A stretch of 64,000 bases of DNA from Vagococcus hydrophili. GTDB taxonomy: Bacteria > Bacillota > Bacilli > Lactobacillales > Vagococcaceae. Below the pieces are notes generated by a model that saw only the letters and a list, made by a program, of their open reading frames with translations, did not search any database and was not told where the DNA came from. The position numbers and the translations under genes were made by a program. Shown one piece after another: positions 53,398-61,986 of this stretch. The stretch spans positions 2,728,001 through 2,792,000 of the forward strand of contig NZ_CP049887.1 of assembly GCF_011304195.1 (NCBI RefSeq). The letters are read 5' to 3'. Position 1 is the first letter of the stretch, and the number at the start of each line of letters is the position of its first letter.

Positions 53398-55098
53398 TTA
53401 CATACCTAAATACTTTTTTATTTGTGATAAGTCAAAAGAGTTTATTATTACATATGCATAATCACCGTAGCTTAAAAAACGAATATTATTTTTTATTTCT
53501 TTAAGATCAGTCTGTAATATACCAGAGTTATTTTCACCAGTTAAAAAAGTTATAAAATTATCAGCTCCCTCCAAACTAAATACAATATTATAAACTCGTT
53601 TATTTAAAGATAATTTAATAGTCTCATAATAGATTGCATAGTGTTCTACTAGCCAATTTAAAATAAACATATCATCTTCTTCAAAGATTCTTTGAAAGGT
53701 TTGATTTTTTAATGGCATATTACCAAGTTCATTTTCACGATTAGAATTAGTTAATGTAATTATATCCCATATATTTTCAGTTTTTATTTTCCAAATTTCT
53801 TCATTGAATATTTTAAGATAATTTATAATCCAAATAATTGGCGCATCCATCAAATTATCTCTTGCATCATCAATTTGTTTAAAAATACTGCTATGTTCAT
53901 CAATTTTTTCTTTTGCATGGTAATCGACACAAGAATCAAAATATTTCAAGGCTTGATTGTAAAGAGATTGATTTGACTCATTTGAATATTTTGAGAACAA
54001 AGAAATAAATTCCATGTGTAATTTTATGTGTTCATCATTATTTTGTAAATCTAAGGGTATGTACTCAACATCTTCTGAATAAACACTTTCGTAATCAAAA
54101 GTACGTTTACACTCATCATAAACTATTTTTAAATTAACATAATTTAATATTGATTCTTTGAGCGAGTAACTTATATAAGGCATCCAGTTTAGCTCATAGT
54201 TTGTAGATATTTCATCAGAGCTTTTATTTTTAAATAAGTAATTCGAGAAATATAACTGTTTACAAATAATATCCGTTTTGTTACAGAGTGGAGCAAGTGA
54301 TAATACGCTAATAATTTCTTCAAATGAGCACAATATATCATCCATTATTTTAACTAAATTGTACGAAACTTCTGGTATAGATATACGATTGATAGGATCA
54401 TATATCATCATTTTTTCAACTAATTCATCTAGTTGATATAAAAATGGATAAACTTCTTGAATTTTTTCAAAATTTAAACCATCTGGTCTTTTTTTAGTGA
54501 AAGACTCATTTATGATCATCCCTAATGAGTAGATATCAACAGCTGTTGTTGTTTCAAGCGCACCTTTTACTTTTAATTGTTCTGGTGATGCATAGTACGC
54601 ATTAGCCATTCTATCACCTTGTTTAGTCAATGTAGAATCTTCACAATCGATTAAACCGAAATCTGCCAAAACAAGTCTTTCTTCATCTATCAATATATTT
54701 TCTGGTTTAATATCACGATGCGCAATATTTAGTGTGTGTAAATAACTTACTGCGTCTACTAATTTTATTAAATAATTATAAATCACTTTCCAATCAGTTA
54801 TTTGGTCAACTACATTTCTAAAGGTTTTTGGATAGTACTCAGTAATGTGATAGTTTGGAGACTCTGTGGATATGTTAGAATCAAAAATTTTCAGAATTTT
54901 ATCAGATTTATTAGTATTAAGAAATTCAACCTCCCTTTTAAATCTTCTTTTTGAGTTTTTGTCTTCTGATTTTAAAAACTTTATTGCATATTTTTCATTA
55001 TCTTTTTCAGTAAGCCAAACCGTACCATTACCACCAGTTCCAAGTATAGCAACAAGTTTATAATCTGGAACAATAATTTGTAAATCCTCTTTCTTCAT
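53398..55098 (-). CDS. Serine/threonine protein kinase with unknown C-terminal domain
   Basis: A 566-residue cytoplasmic protein. The N-terminal 260 residues are a complete Hanks-type kinase: glycine loop LGTGGNGTVWL, Lys in YAIKFLK, catalytic loop HRDIKPENIL, LADFGLID, and ASPEQLKV in place of APE. There is no membrane segment and there are no PASTA repeats, so it is not the housekeeping PknB/StkP. The remaining 300 residues are helical and match nothing I know. GGGAGGGTG is the ribosome binding site. It lies in an island with an integrase remnant and a HEPN-motif gene, a setting shared with phage-defence kinases. Confidence 0.85.
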   Translation of the reverse strand: MKKEDLQIIVPDYKLVAILGTGGNGTVWLTEKDNEKYAIKFLKSEDKNSKRRFKREVEFLNTNKSDKILKIFDSNISTESPNYHITEYYPKTFRNVVDQITDWKVIYNYLIKLVDAVSYLHTLNIAHRDIKPENILIDEERLVLADFGLIDCEDSTLTKQGDRMANAYYASPEQLKVKGALETTTAVDIYSLGMIINESFTKKRPDGLNFEKIQEVYPFLYQLDELVEKMMIYDPINRISIPEVSYNLVKIMDDILCSFEEIISVLSLAPLCNKTDIICKQLYFSNYLFKNKSSDEISTNYELNWMPYISYSLKESILNYVNLKIVYDECKRTFDYESVYSEDVEYIPLDLQNNDEHIKLHMEFISLFSKYSNESNQSLYNQALKYFDSCVDYHAKEKIDEHSSIFKQIDDARDNLMDAPIIWIINYLKIFNEEIWKIKTENIWDIITLTNSNRENELGNMPLKNQTFQRIFEEDDMFILNWLVEHYAIYYETIKLSLNKRVYNIVFSLEGADNFITFLTGENNSGILQTDLKEIKNNIRFLSYGDYAYVIINSFDLSQIKKYLGM

Positions 55099-55260
55099 TT
55101 AAGTAACACCCTCCCTTAATTCTATATACTAATTATACTTTTTATCAACCTAAAAGTACACAATTCCTATTCTGAGTAGATAAAAAGTCAGATCGTAATT
55201 TTGCTTCATTAAATTAAATATTAGAATATCACGTAAAAATAAGCGAATAAACTAATTTAG

Positions 55261-55638
55261 ATTAAAAAAAAAAGCGCCGGATTGGGAAACGTTGATCTGT
55301 TTTCTAAATCAATTTCTATCCTACAAAAAATATATGATCTCAACAAAGAATTAGATAATGAATTTATTTTTTGTACGAATAACGGAACTCCGATTCAAAT
55401 ATCAGCAATCAATTCTTTTTTACGTTCATACGTTGAACCTAAAATGACAAGCGATAAAAAATTAAGTAGTCATATTTTTAGACATACCCACGTATCTAAA
55501 TTAGCTGAGTTAGGAGTTCCTCTTTATGCAATTCAAGATAGAGTTGGTCATGAGAGTAGTGATATCACAGAAAAAATATATTTACATATCACTAAAGATG
55601 TAAGGGATAAATTAAAAGTGGATATAGAAAAAATGTAA
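55261..55638 (+). pseudogene. Tyrosine integrase, C-terminal remnant
   Basis: About 125 codons in frame after a TAG at 55258. The catalytic C-terminus of a phage or ICE-type integrase is intact: SSHIFRHTHVSKLAELGVPL (His-x2-Arg region), VGHESSDITEKIYLHIT (His and the nucleophile Tyr). The N-terminal and core-binding domains and the first catalytic Arg are missing, so it cannot act. It points to past integration of a mobile element here. Confidence 0.85.
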
Positions 55639-55720
55639 AGCTTGTCCCTTTTCTGCCCCTTTTAACTATTTACACAACTTTTATTTCAAATAGTAATGCA
55701 TATTAAATAACTACACAAAA

Positions 55721-55750
55721 TAAAAAAGCACCCTATTTTCATAGAGTGCT
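55721..55750 (-). terminator. rplS terminator
   Basis: Minus-strand AGCACTCTAT/ATAGGGTGCT (one G-U pair) and TTTTTT, just after rplS. Confidence 0.88.
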
Positions 55751-55771
55751 TCACCTATTAATAACGAATTA

Positions 55772-56119
55772 TTAACGACGGATTTCTTTAATTCTAGCTT
55801 TTTTACCGTGTAATGCACGTAAGTAATAAAGTTTAGCACGACGTACTTTACCGTAGCGTACAACTTCGATTTGTGCAACACGTGGTGTGTGTAATGGAAA
55901 CGTACGTTCAACACCAACACCGTTTGAAATTTTACGAACTGTATAAGTTTCGCTAACTCCAGCTCCACGGCGTTTGATTACAACACCTTCAAATAATTGG
56001 ATACGCTCACGAGTACCCTCTACAACTTTAGCGTGTACACGCACAGTATCACCAGGTCTGAATGCTGGGATGTCAGAACGTAATTGTTCTTGAGTAATTG
56101 CTTCGATTAATGGATTCAT
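55772..56119 (-). CDS. rplS: 50S ribosomal protein L19
   Basis: A 115-residue ribosomal protein at the 30S-50S interface. It starts [20 protein letters not shown] and contains [19 protein letters not shown] and [20 protein letters not shown], all L19 hallmarks. It follows trmD by 131 bases that contain a separate promoter and a conserved-looking leader. AAGGAG is the ribosome binding site. Confidence 0.97.
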   Translation of the reverse strand: MNPLIEAITQEQLRSDIPAFRPGDTVRVHAKVVEGTRERIQLFEGVVIKRRGAGVSETYTVRKISNGVGVERTFPLHTPRVAQIEVVRYGKVRRAKLYYLRALHGKKARIKEIRR

Positions 56120-56210
56120 TTTTCGATATTCTCCTTATTTCCAAAACACTCATATGTATTCTTACATAGCGGAATGTCGTAATATGTTGAGCTTTGACAC
56201 TCACTGAATT
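56120..56210 (-). ncRNA. Putative L19 leader RNA
   Basis: The segment between promoter and rplS reads, on the minus strand, GAGTGTCAAAGCTCAACATA and later CATTCCGCTATGTAAGAATA, GAGTGTT. It resembles the L19 leader described in Bacilli, thought to mediate L19 autoregulation. I base this on memory of the motif, not on a covariance search. Confidence 0.5.
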
Positions 56211-56239
56211 ATCTTAACATAATCGAGTAGAGGTGTAAA
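56211..56239 (-). promoter_or_regulatory. rplS promoter
   Basis: Minus-strand TTTACA (56239-56234), 17-base spacer and TAAGAT (56216-56211) preceded by TGT, an extended -10. It lies just after the trmD stop codon. Confidence 0.7.
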
Positions 56240-56250
56240 GCACTTTTTCT

Positions 56251-56994
56251 TTACAAGTTCTCTTCTTTTTTGACTTCTGCTAAAAGTTTTTCCATCTCTG
56301 GTGTTATCTCTAAACTTTCTAACATATCCGGACGTCTTAAAAGAGTTCTTCTTAATGATTCTTTTAATTGCCATTCTTCAATTAACTTATGGTTTCCGTT
56401 AGTTAACACGTGAGGAACTTCCATTCCTTCATAGTCAGCTGGACGTGTGTATTGCGGATGCTCTAAAAGCCCTGTTGAATGAGAGTCTCCTTTAGCTGAT
56501 TCATCGTTCCCTAAAACTTCTGGTAACAAACGAACTGTTGCATCAATCATCGTCATGGCACCTAATTCGCCACCTGTTAAGACATAATCTCCTAAAGAAA
56601 CCTCATCTGTCACTAGGCTGCGAATACGCTCGTCATAACCTTCGTAGTGACCACAAACAAAAACTAAATGCTCTTCTTCAGCAAATTCTTCGGCTAATTT
56701 TTGGTTAAAAGGCTTCCCTGCTGGATCAAGCAAGATGATACGTTGCTTTTTATGTCCCGCTTCTTCTTGAATGGATTTAATCCCATCATGAATCGGTTGA
56801 ACTTTTAACAGCATTCCAGCTCCGCCACCATATGGATAATCGTCCACTTGTTGATGTTTATTTGTTGAAAAATCACGGAAGTTGCTGACATGCACATCTA
56901 ATAAATTTTTATCGATTGCTTTTCCTAAGATTGATTCCGTTAAAGGCCCTTCAAACATTCTTGGAAATAACGTTAATACATCTATTCTCATCAT
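56251..56994 (-). CDS. trmD: tRNA (guanine-37-N1)-methyltransferase
   Basis: A 247-residue SPOUT methyltransferase that makes m1G37 and prevents frameshifting. [30 protein letters not shown] and the knot segments [13 protein letters not shown] and [20 protein letters not shown] are diagnostic. It overlaps the rimM stop codon by a few bases. Length is normal. Confidence 0.96.
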   Translation of the reverse strand: MMRIDVLTLFPRMFEGPLTESILGKAIDKNLLDVHVSNFRDFSTNKHQQVDDYPYGGGAGMLLKVQPIHDGIKSIQEEAGHKKQRIILLDPAGKPFNQKLAEEFAEEEHLVFVCGHYEGYDERIRSLVTDEVSLGDYVLTGGELGAMTMIDATVRLLPEVLGNDESAKGDSHSTGLLEHPQYTRPADYEGMEVPHVLTNGNHKLIEEWQLKESLRRTLLRRPDMLESLEITPEMEKLLAEVKKEENL

Positions 56995-57515
56995 TAATCA
57001 ATCAATCCTTCTGGAATTTCGACTTCCACACGACCATTTGCCACGTCAACTAAAGTTACCACTGATTCAATGTAAGGAATCAAGATATCTTTTTCACCTT
57101 TTTTATTTTGACCGATTACCCACACGTCATTAGCTCCAGGTGAAAGAATTTCTTTAATTGTTCCTAAAAGTTCGTTGTTTTCATCAAACACTTCTAAGCC
57201 AACAATTTGGTGATAATAATAGGCATTCGCTTCTAATTTACCTAAATCTTCTTTATCAACTTTTAAGATACCATCACGATATTTTTCTACATCATTAATA
57301 TTTGGGTGATCCTCAAAACTAATAATGTCAAAGTTCTTATGTTTACGATGACTTCTTACAGTTAAAGTAATTGGTTTTTTATTTTCTTGGAATAAAAATA
57401 GTTCTTTTCCTTTTTTATAGCGTTCTTTTGAAAAATCCGTTTTTGAAATCACTCGAACTTCTCCTTTAATGCCTTGTGTGTTAACAATCTTACCCACGTT
57501 TAAATATTCTGTCAC
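56994..57515 (-). CDS. rimM: Ribosome maturation factor RimM
   Basis: A 173-residue 16S rRNA processing factor. It begins [20 protein letters not shown], and the PRC-barrel part contains [20 protein letters not shown] and [16 protein letters not shown]. It is followed by trmD and rplS in the usual order; rpsP is not in this piece. Confidence 0.94.
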   Translation of the reverse strand: MTEYLNVGKIVNTQGIKGEVRVISKTDFSKERYKKGKELFLFQENKKPITLTVRSHRKHKNFDIISFEDHPNINDVEKYRDGILKVDKEDLGKLEANAYYYHQIVGLEVFDENNELLGTIKEILSPGANDVWVIGQNKKGEKDILIPYIESVVTLVDVANGRVEVEIPEGLID

Positions 57516-57592
57516 TTGTGTAACCCCTCTTCATCTAAAATGTCTCATACATTGTATCACTGAATACTAGTAAGTGTCATTAAAAAACATGC

Positions 57593-58426
57593 TTAGCTAA
57601 AAGGATTATAAAAACGCCCTTGATTTAAGTAAATTAAGGTGAAACTTACTCCCATAATTAAGACTGAAAAAAGCATAATCAGAAAATCAACTTTCTCAAA
57701 CTTTTTCTCTGAATACCATGTTCTTTTTTTATGATTACCAAAACGACGTAATTCCATGGCAGTACTAATAACTTCGATTCGCTCTAAACTTGAAAGAATT
57801 AAAGGGAAAACAATAGTCATTGCGCCCTTTACTCTTTTAAGCAAAGAAGCTTTTTTACTAATTTCATAGCCACGTGCTTGTTGAGCTGAAGAAATATCAA
57901 AATAGGTTACTTGTATGTCTGGAATATAGCGAATCGCTAATGACACTGAGTAACAAACTTTATAACTAATCCCAATTTTGTTCAAGCTTGAGGCAAACTC
58001 ACTTGGATTGGTTGTTAGTAAAAAGATTAAAACAAAAGGAATCGTACTAAGGTATTTCAAGACTAAATTAAATTCATAAAACAATTGCTCCTGTGTTAAA
58101 TTAAATCTCCCAAACCCTTCCCAAATGACTGTTTTACTGTCATAAAGTACTGTGCCATACTGAGGTGAGAATAAGTAAACTGCTAGTAAATTAAGAACTG
58201 AAAAAACGGCAATAAACTTAACCACAAAGGATACATCTGACCATTTAATATGTGAAATTTTAAAAAGTAATATAGACAGTACACTTGTAAATAGTAAAAA
58301 ACGTGTATCGTAAGTTGTCATACAAGCCACCGATATCAAAATCAAGGCAACCAGTTTCGTCGTCCCATTTACTCGGTGCATAAAGCTATTTCCTGGGATA
58401 TACCCAAGCATTTGGTGTTCTCTCAC
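57593..58426 (-). CDS. ECF transporter transmembrane component (EcfT)
   Basis: A 277-residue CbiQ/EcfT protein with about five helices. The two coupling motifs with A-R-G are seen in ISSAQQARGYEI and later LERIEVISTAMELRRFG. It overlaps the ATPase gene by 4 bases. It is a dedicated T component for the S component and ATPase in the same operon. Confidence 0.87.
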   Translation of the reverse strand: MREHQMLGYIPGNSFMHRVNGTTKLVALILISVACMTTYDTRFLLFTSVLSILLFKISHIKWSDVSFVVKFIAVFSVLNLLAVYLFSPQYGTVLYDSKTVIWEGFGRFNLTQEQLFYEFNLVLKYLSTIPFVLIFLLTTNPSEFASSLNKIGISYKVCYSVSLAIRYIPDIQVTYFDISSAQQARGYEISKKASLLKRVKGAMTIVFPLILSSLERIEVISTAMELRRFGNHKKRTWYSEKKFEKVDFLIMLFSVLIMGVSFTLIYLNQGRFYNPFS

Positions 58427-60129
58427 TTATTTCTAACCTCCCTATCGTAGGTAATGAATTTATTAACAAATGATACTGGTTCTTCGATACCGATTTTTTT
58501 AGCAAAAGTAAAGAGGTTTGTTTCTTTTAGATTGGCTGATTTTACTAAGGTTCCGTTCGTTAAGACATCAACTGGTGATGTATCTGCGACAATTTTCCCA
58601 TCTGTTAAAACTAAACATCTCTTCGTGTACTCAATCATCAAGTGCATGTCATGAGTAATCATTACCACAGTCATTCCCGTTTGATTAATCTTTTCTAGGA
58701 AATTCATAATTTCGGTGTAATGACGATAATCTTGTCCTGCAGTAGGCTCATCTAAAATCAACATCTCAGGTTCCAACACTAAAATAGAAGCAATCGTCAC
58801 CCGTTTCTTTTGCCCATAACTTAAAGCTGAAATCGGCCAGTTTCTAAAAGGATACAAGCCGCAAGTTTTAAGTACCGCTTCCACTTTTTCTTGAATCACC
58901 TCTTCTGGTAATCCTCGTAATTCTAATCCTAGAGCAACTTCTTCACGAATCATTTTTTTAGAAATCATTTGATTCGGATTTTGCATCACATAACCAATAC
59001 GGTCAGCACGTTCTTTGATTGATAAGTTTTCCATGTTGTCATTCTGCCAAGTCATTTGACCAGAACTCTTAACAAACCCACAAATAGCCTTTGCTAAGGT
59101 TGATTTTCCTGCCCCATTTTTACCAACAAGACTAATCATCTCACCTTTTTTAAACGAAACACTAATATCATTTAACACTTTTTTGTTGCTATTAACATAT
59201 TCGTAGTTGATTTGATTTAAGTTAAGTAGATCGAGATTATTCGTTTCTTTCATACTCTCATCGTGTTCTAAAGACCATTGATCCACTAAAGGTTTTATTA
59301 TTTCAGCATTTAAACTAGAAAGTTGGTCGACTTTTTCGATTTTTTCTAAAGGCACCTTAGCATATTTCATAGCTGTTAAATAAAGAGGTTCACGAATGCC
59401 GTATTTTTCTAACAAATCGCCTCTAAGTAAGCTATCCGGTGTTGTATCTACTATGATTTCCCCCTCATCAAAAAGGATAACCCTATCCATTGGAATATGT
59501 AAAACATCTTCTAAACGATGCTCAATAATAACGATCGTCGCATTGGTTTTTTGATGAATTTTTTCAATTAATTCCATGGCTTCAAGACCTGCTTGTGGAT
59601 CTAAATTAGCTAAAGGCTCATCAAACAGTAAAATAGGTGAATCGTCCACTAAAACGCCTGCCATAGAAACTCTTTGTTTTTGACCACCAGATAAGTCTTG
59701 TGGTTTGTGGGATTCATAGTTTACTAAATCCACTTCTTTTAACCATTTTTCCACTTGTTGATGCATCTCTTTTGTTGCTACATTGTCATTTTCAAGTGAA
59801 AAAGCGATATCTTCTCCGACTGTTAAACCGATAAACTGGCTATCTGTATCTTGAAGTACCGTACCTACTTGAAAAGACAGCTCAAATAAATCTGTTTCTT
59901 TGATATTATGACCATTAATGTAAACCTCACCTGTCAGTTCACCTTTATAAATATTGGGAATTAGCCCGTTTAAACAATTACCAAATGTTGATTTTCCGCT
60001 ACCACTAGAGCCAATGACGAGTAATTTTTCACCTTGATTCACCTTTAAATTGATTCCTTTTAGCGTAGGTGAAGCTTGGCTGTGATATTGAAATGATGCC
60101 TCTTTAAATGAAATAACTTCATTTACCAT
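58423..60129 (-). CDS. ECF transporter fused double ATPase
   Basis: A 568-residue protein with two ABC ATPase halves in one chain. Walker A is GSSGSGKST and GKNGAGKST; signatures are LSGGQKQRVSM and LSYGQKKRVTI; Walker B is ILLFDEPLANLD and MLILDEPTAGQD. Fused EcfA pairs are typical of group I ECF transporters with a dedicated UPF0397-type or YkoE-type S component. It is preceded by a hairpin and a dispersed repeat, which may partly uncouple it from the S-component gene. Confidence 0.9.
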   Translation of the reverse strand: MVNEVISFKEASFQYHSQASPTLKGINLKVNQGEKLLVIGSSGSGKSTFGNCLNGLIPNIYKGELTGEVYINGHNIKETDLFELSFQVGTVLQDTDSQFIGLTVGEDIAFSLENDNVATKEMHQQVEKWLKEVDLVNYESHKPQDLSGGQKQRVSMAGVLVDDSPILLFDEPLANLDPQAGLEAMELIEKIHQKTNATIVIIEHRLEDVLHIPMDRVILFDEGEIIVDTTPDSLLRGDLLEKYGIREPLYLTAMKYAKVPLEKIEKVDQLSSLNAEIIKPLVDQWSLEHDESMKETNNLDLLNLNQINYEYVNSNKKVLNDISVSFKKGEMISLVGKNGAGKSTLAKAICGFVKSSGQMTWQNDNMENLSIKERADRIGYVMQNPNQMISKKMIREEVALGLELRGLPEEVIQEKVEAVLKTCGLYPFRNWPISALSYGQKKRVTIASILVLEPEMLILDEPTAGQDYRHYTEIMNFLEKINQTGMTVVMITHDMHLMIEYTKRCLVLTDGKIVADTSPVDVLTNGTLVKSANLKETNLFTFAKKIGIEEPVSFVNKFITYDREVRNK

Positions 60130-60147
60130 ACTCTGACTCCTTTAACG

Positions 60148-60176
60148 AAAAAGGCTGACTCAGCTGTCAGCCTCTT
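60148..60176. terminator. Hairpin with T-runs between the S component and ATPase genes
   Basis: AAAAAGGCTGAC/GTCAGCCTCTTTTT, on the minus strand followed by TTTTTC and then the ATPase ribosome binding site. Inside an operon it would reduce or regulate read-through. Confidence 0.6.
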
Positions 60177-60216
60177 TTTATTTTTATAAATAAGAAATTA
60201 AAGACACTCTATTTTC

Positions 60217-60360
60217 AGAGCCAAACGCCTTTTTCACTACTTTTGTTAATCCGAGTTCAAAAGACAACCCCTGCGACGGCTTCACAACCAAAAATTAATC
60301 CAAAAAGCGAATTATTTTTTGGTTCCTCCAGCCGCTTGGGGCTAACCGTCTTTTTCACTA
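60217..60360 (-). repeat. Dispersed palindromic repeat, long copy D
   Basis: On the minus strand GTGAAAAAGACGGTTAGCCC continues CAAGCGGCTGGAGGAACC. It is followed by AAAAAATAATTCGC, TTTTTGGATTAATTTTTGG, a GAAGCCGTCGC block and a closing GTGAAAAAGGCGTTTGGCTC. This is the longest of the copies and shares its internal layout with the pair at 49024-49180. Confidence 0.75.
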
Positions 60361-60366
60361 CTTTAT

Positions 60367-60918
60367 TTAATCTTTTGAGAGTGTTCCTTTTTTGGTTCTT
60401 GATGAAGCATAGGCGATCATTAATAATGTCCCCACCACACCTGCTGAGATTGAATTACTGATTAAACCAATCACGCCTTGTGTGTATACTTTGCTTGCTG
60501 GTTCTGCATAGATTATAACATCTAATGTTGGTGCAACCAATCCCCAAACGAAGGCATTCGCTAAAATTTGCCCTATATTAAAATAAATCATATCTTTTTT
60601 AGTAAAAATTCCTTCTTCTAATTTGAATCTTTTCCCAATAAATCCAAATATCGCGCCGATTAAACCTGAACAGATGATCCATGACCACCAAGGCGTTCCG
60701 TAAGTTGTAAAGTCTTTAATTGTGTGACCTATAAAACCAATTAAAGCGGCTGGTATTGGTCCAAATAATGCTCCCATTAGCGCTAAAAATCCATACGCTA
60801 CTTGTAATTCCGTATTCGGCATACCTGATGGGATAGCAATAAATCTAAATAATATAACAAAAACTGCTGCGCCGATCCCAATCGCCACGATATCTTTAAC
60901 TGATAAATCCTTTTTCAT
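60367..60918 (-). CDS. ECF transporter S component (UPF0397-like)
   Basis: A 183-residue membrane protein with about five helices. [40 protein letters not shown] and [20 protein letters not shown] fit the UPF0397 family of substrate-capture components. It begins 15 bases after the SAM hydroxide adenosyltransferase gene, with the double ATPase and T component downstream. The ligand is unproven; the DUF62 neighbour hints at an adenosine- or SAM-related compound. Confidence 0.85.
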   Translation of the reverse strand: MKKDLSVKDIVAIGIGAAVFVILFRFIAIPSGMPNTELQVAYGFLALMGALFGPIPAALIGFIGHTIKDFTTYGTPWWSWIICSGLIGAIFGFIGKRFKLEEGIFTKKDMIYFNIGQILANAFVWGLVAPTLDVIIYAEPASKVYTQGVIGLISNSISAGVVGTLLMIAYASSRTKKGTLSKD

Positions 60919-60933
60919 TGTAACATTCCCCTT

Positions 60934-61794
60934 TTAATCAAAAATAATTTTCGGTGCTTTACGTATTTCAATTTTCCACTCATCGCCTGTACCAATGTTA
61001 TATAGGTCAGAGAAAGAATCTTGATTGACCGCCACACCTAAATTAACCAGTGAATTAACGTAAACAAGAGGTTCTCCCACATTAACATCTGCAAAGGACT
61101 TCGCAAACTTCATAATATTTTGATACACTTTTTTATTGTCATGATAAATCGTCACTTGTAGTGAGTTGCCATGTTCGATATCAATTTCTTTCATGAATGT
61201 TGATGGAATACTTGTCCAAAGTGAGCCAAATCGAACGTCTAAAACATCAATACTTCCCTTCATGATTGTACCATCTAATGTGGAATCTGTAATCTCAAGT
61301 TTTTGAATGTTATCAACATCTGTTACACTGCCTAATTCTTCAAAGGTTACTTCACCAGAAGCCATGCGCGCGCCATTATAAGCATAAATATCTCGACCAT
61401 GGAAGGTGTGGCTTTCTTCTGAGTGTGGTAAACGTGATTTCACTTCATCAATCAAGCGAACTTCTTCAAGTCCATCGTAGTGAGAAATATGAGTTAATGA
61501 ACCATTATCTGGTGTAATAATATAATGACCTGATTTTGTTTTGGCTACTACACTTTGACGCTCACTCCCAACACCAGGGTCAACTACGGATACAAACACA
61601 GTTCCTACTGGCCAATATTTTACAGTTTGGTATAGACGATACGACGCCACCCAAATATCGTAAGGTGGGATATCATGTGTTAAATTTTCTATTGAAATAG
61701 TTGGACTTACAGTGTAAGCAACGCCGTACATGGCACTCACAGCCCCATCTACTAATCCAAAATCTGTTTGTAATACTAAATAATTATTTGACAT
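60934..61794 (-). CDS. SAM hydroxide adenosyltransferase (DUF62 family)
   Basis: A 286-residue enzyme of the fluorinase-related DUF62 family, which hydrolyses S-adenosylmethionine to adenosine and methionine with water/hydroxide. LQTDFGLVDG, VVDPGVGSERQ and ITPDNGSL carry the SAM-binding and catalytic residues, and FHGRDIYA follows. The start at 61794 follows AAGGGAGATTGATT. It heads the ECF transporter operon, a known association in Lactobacillales. Confidence 0.88.
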   Translation of the reverse strand: MSNNYLVLQTDFGLVDGAVSAMYGVAYTVSPTISIENLTHDIPPYDIWVASYRLYQTVKYWPVGTVFVSVVDPGVGSERQSVVAKTKSGHYIITPDNGSLTHISHYDGLEEVRLIDEVKSRLPHSEESHTFHGRDIYAYNGARMASGEVTFEELGSVTDVDNIQKLEITDSTLDGTIMKGSIDVLDVRFGSLWTSIPSTFMKEIDIEHGNSLQVTIYHDNKKVYQNIMKFAKSFADVNVGEPLVYVNSLVNLGVAVNQDSFSDLYNIGTGDEWKIEIRKAPKIIFD

Positions 61795-61824
61795 AATCAA
61801 TCTCCCTTAACTTTTATTGACTAC

Positions 61825-61853
61825 ATCATACTTAATTTTTTTCGGAAAATCAA
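61825..61853 (-). promoter_or_regulatory. Promoter of the DUF62-ECF operon
   Basis: Minus-strand TTGATT (61853-61848), 17-base spacer and TATGAT (61830-61825), 30 bases before the start codon. I see no riboswitch in the short leader. Confidence 0.7.
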
Positions 61854-61928
61854 TTATTTTCGAACTATAACTAGCATGTTTTTATCCATTGTTCGGTTTT
61901 ACGTATTTCAACTTTTAAGAAAGAGAAT

Positions 61929-61957
61929 AGACGTTCCCATTTTTTTATAGTATAATA
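61929..61957 (+). promoter_or_regulatory. Promoter of the UvrA-like gene
   Basis: TAGACG (61929-61934), 17-base spacer and TATAAT (61952-61957), 29 bases before the ATG. Confidence 0.65.
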
Positions 61958-61986
61958 ATGTACTTTAAAAAAATGGAGGTACTTTC

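Larger units (their letters stand above)
52300..55700. mobile_element. Accessory island with HEPN-motif protein, Ser/Thr kinase and integrase remnant
   Basis: The stretch between galE and rplS looks more AT-rich than its surroundings and carries two genes of non-core type plus a truncated tyrosine integrase. I could not find clear direct repeats marking its ends. A lone AAGGAG plus ATG on the plus strand near 52291-52309 may be what is left of a gene disrupted at the left edge. Confidence 0.45.

Noticed and set aside
55711-55968. Minus-strand 85-residue frame overlapping rplS
   Set aside because: It is an alternative frame of the well supported rplS gene and its terminator.
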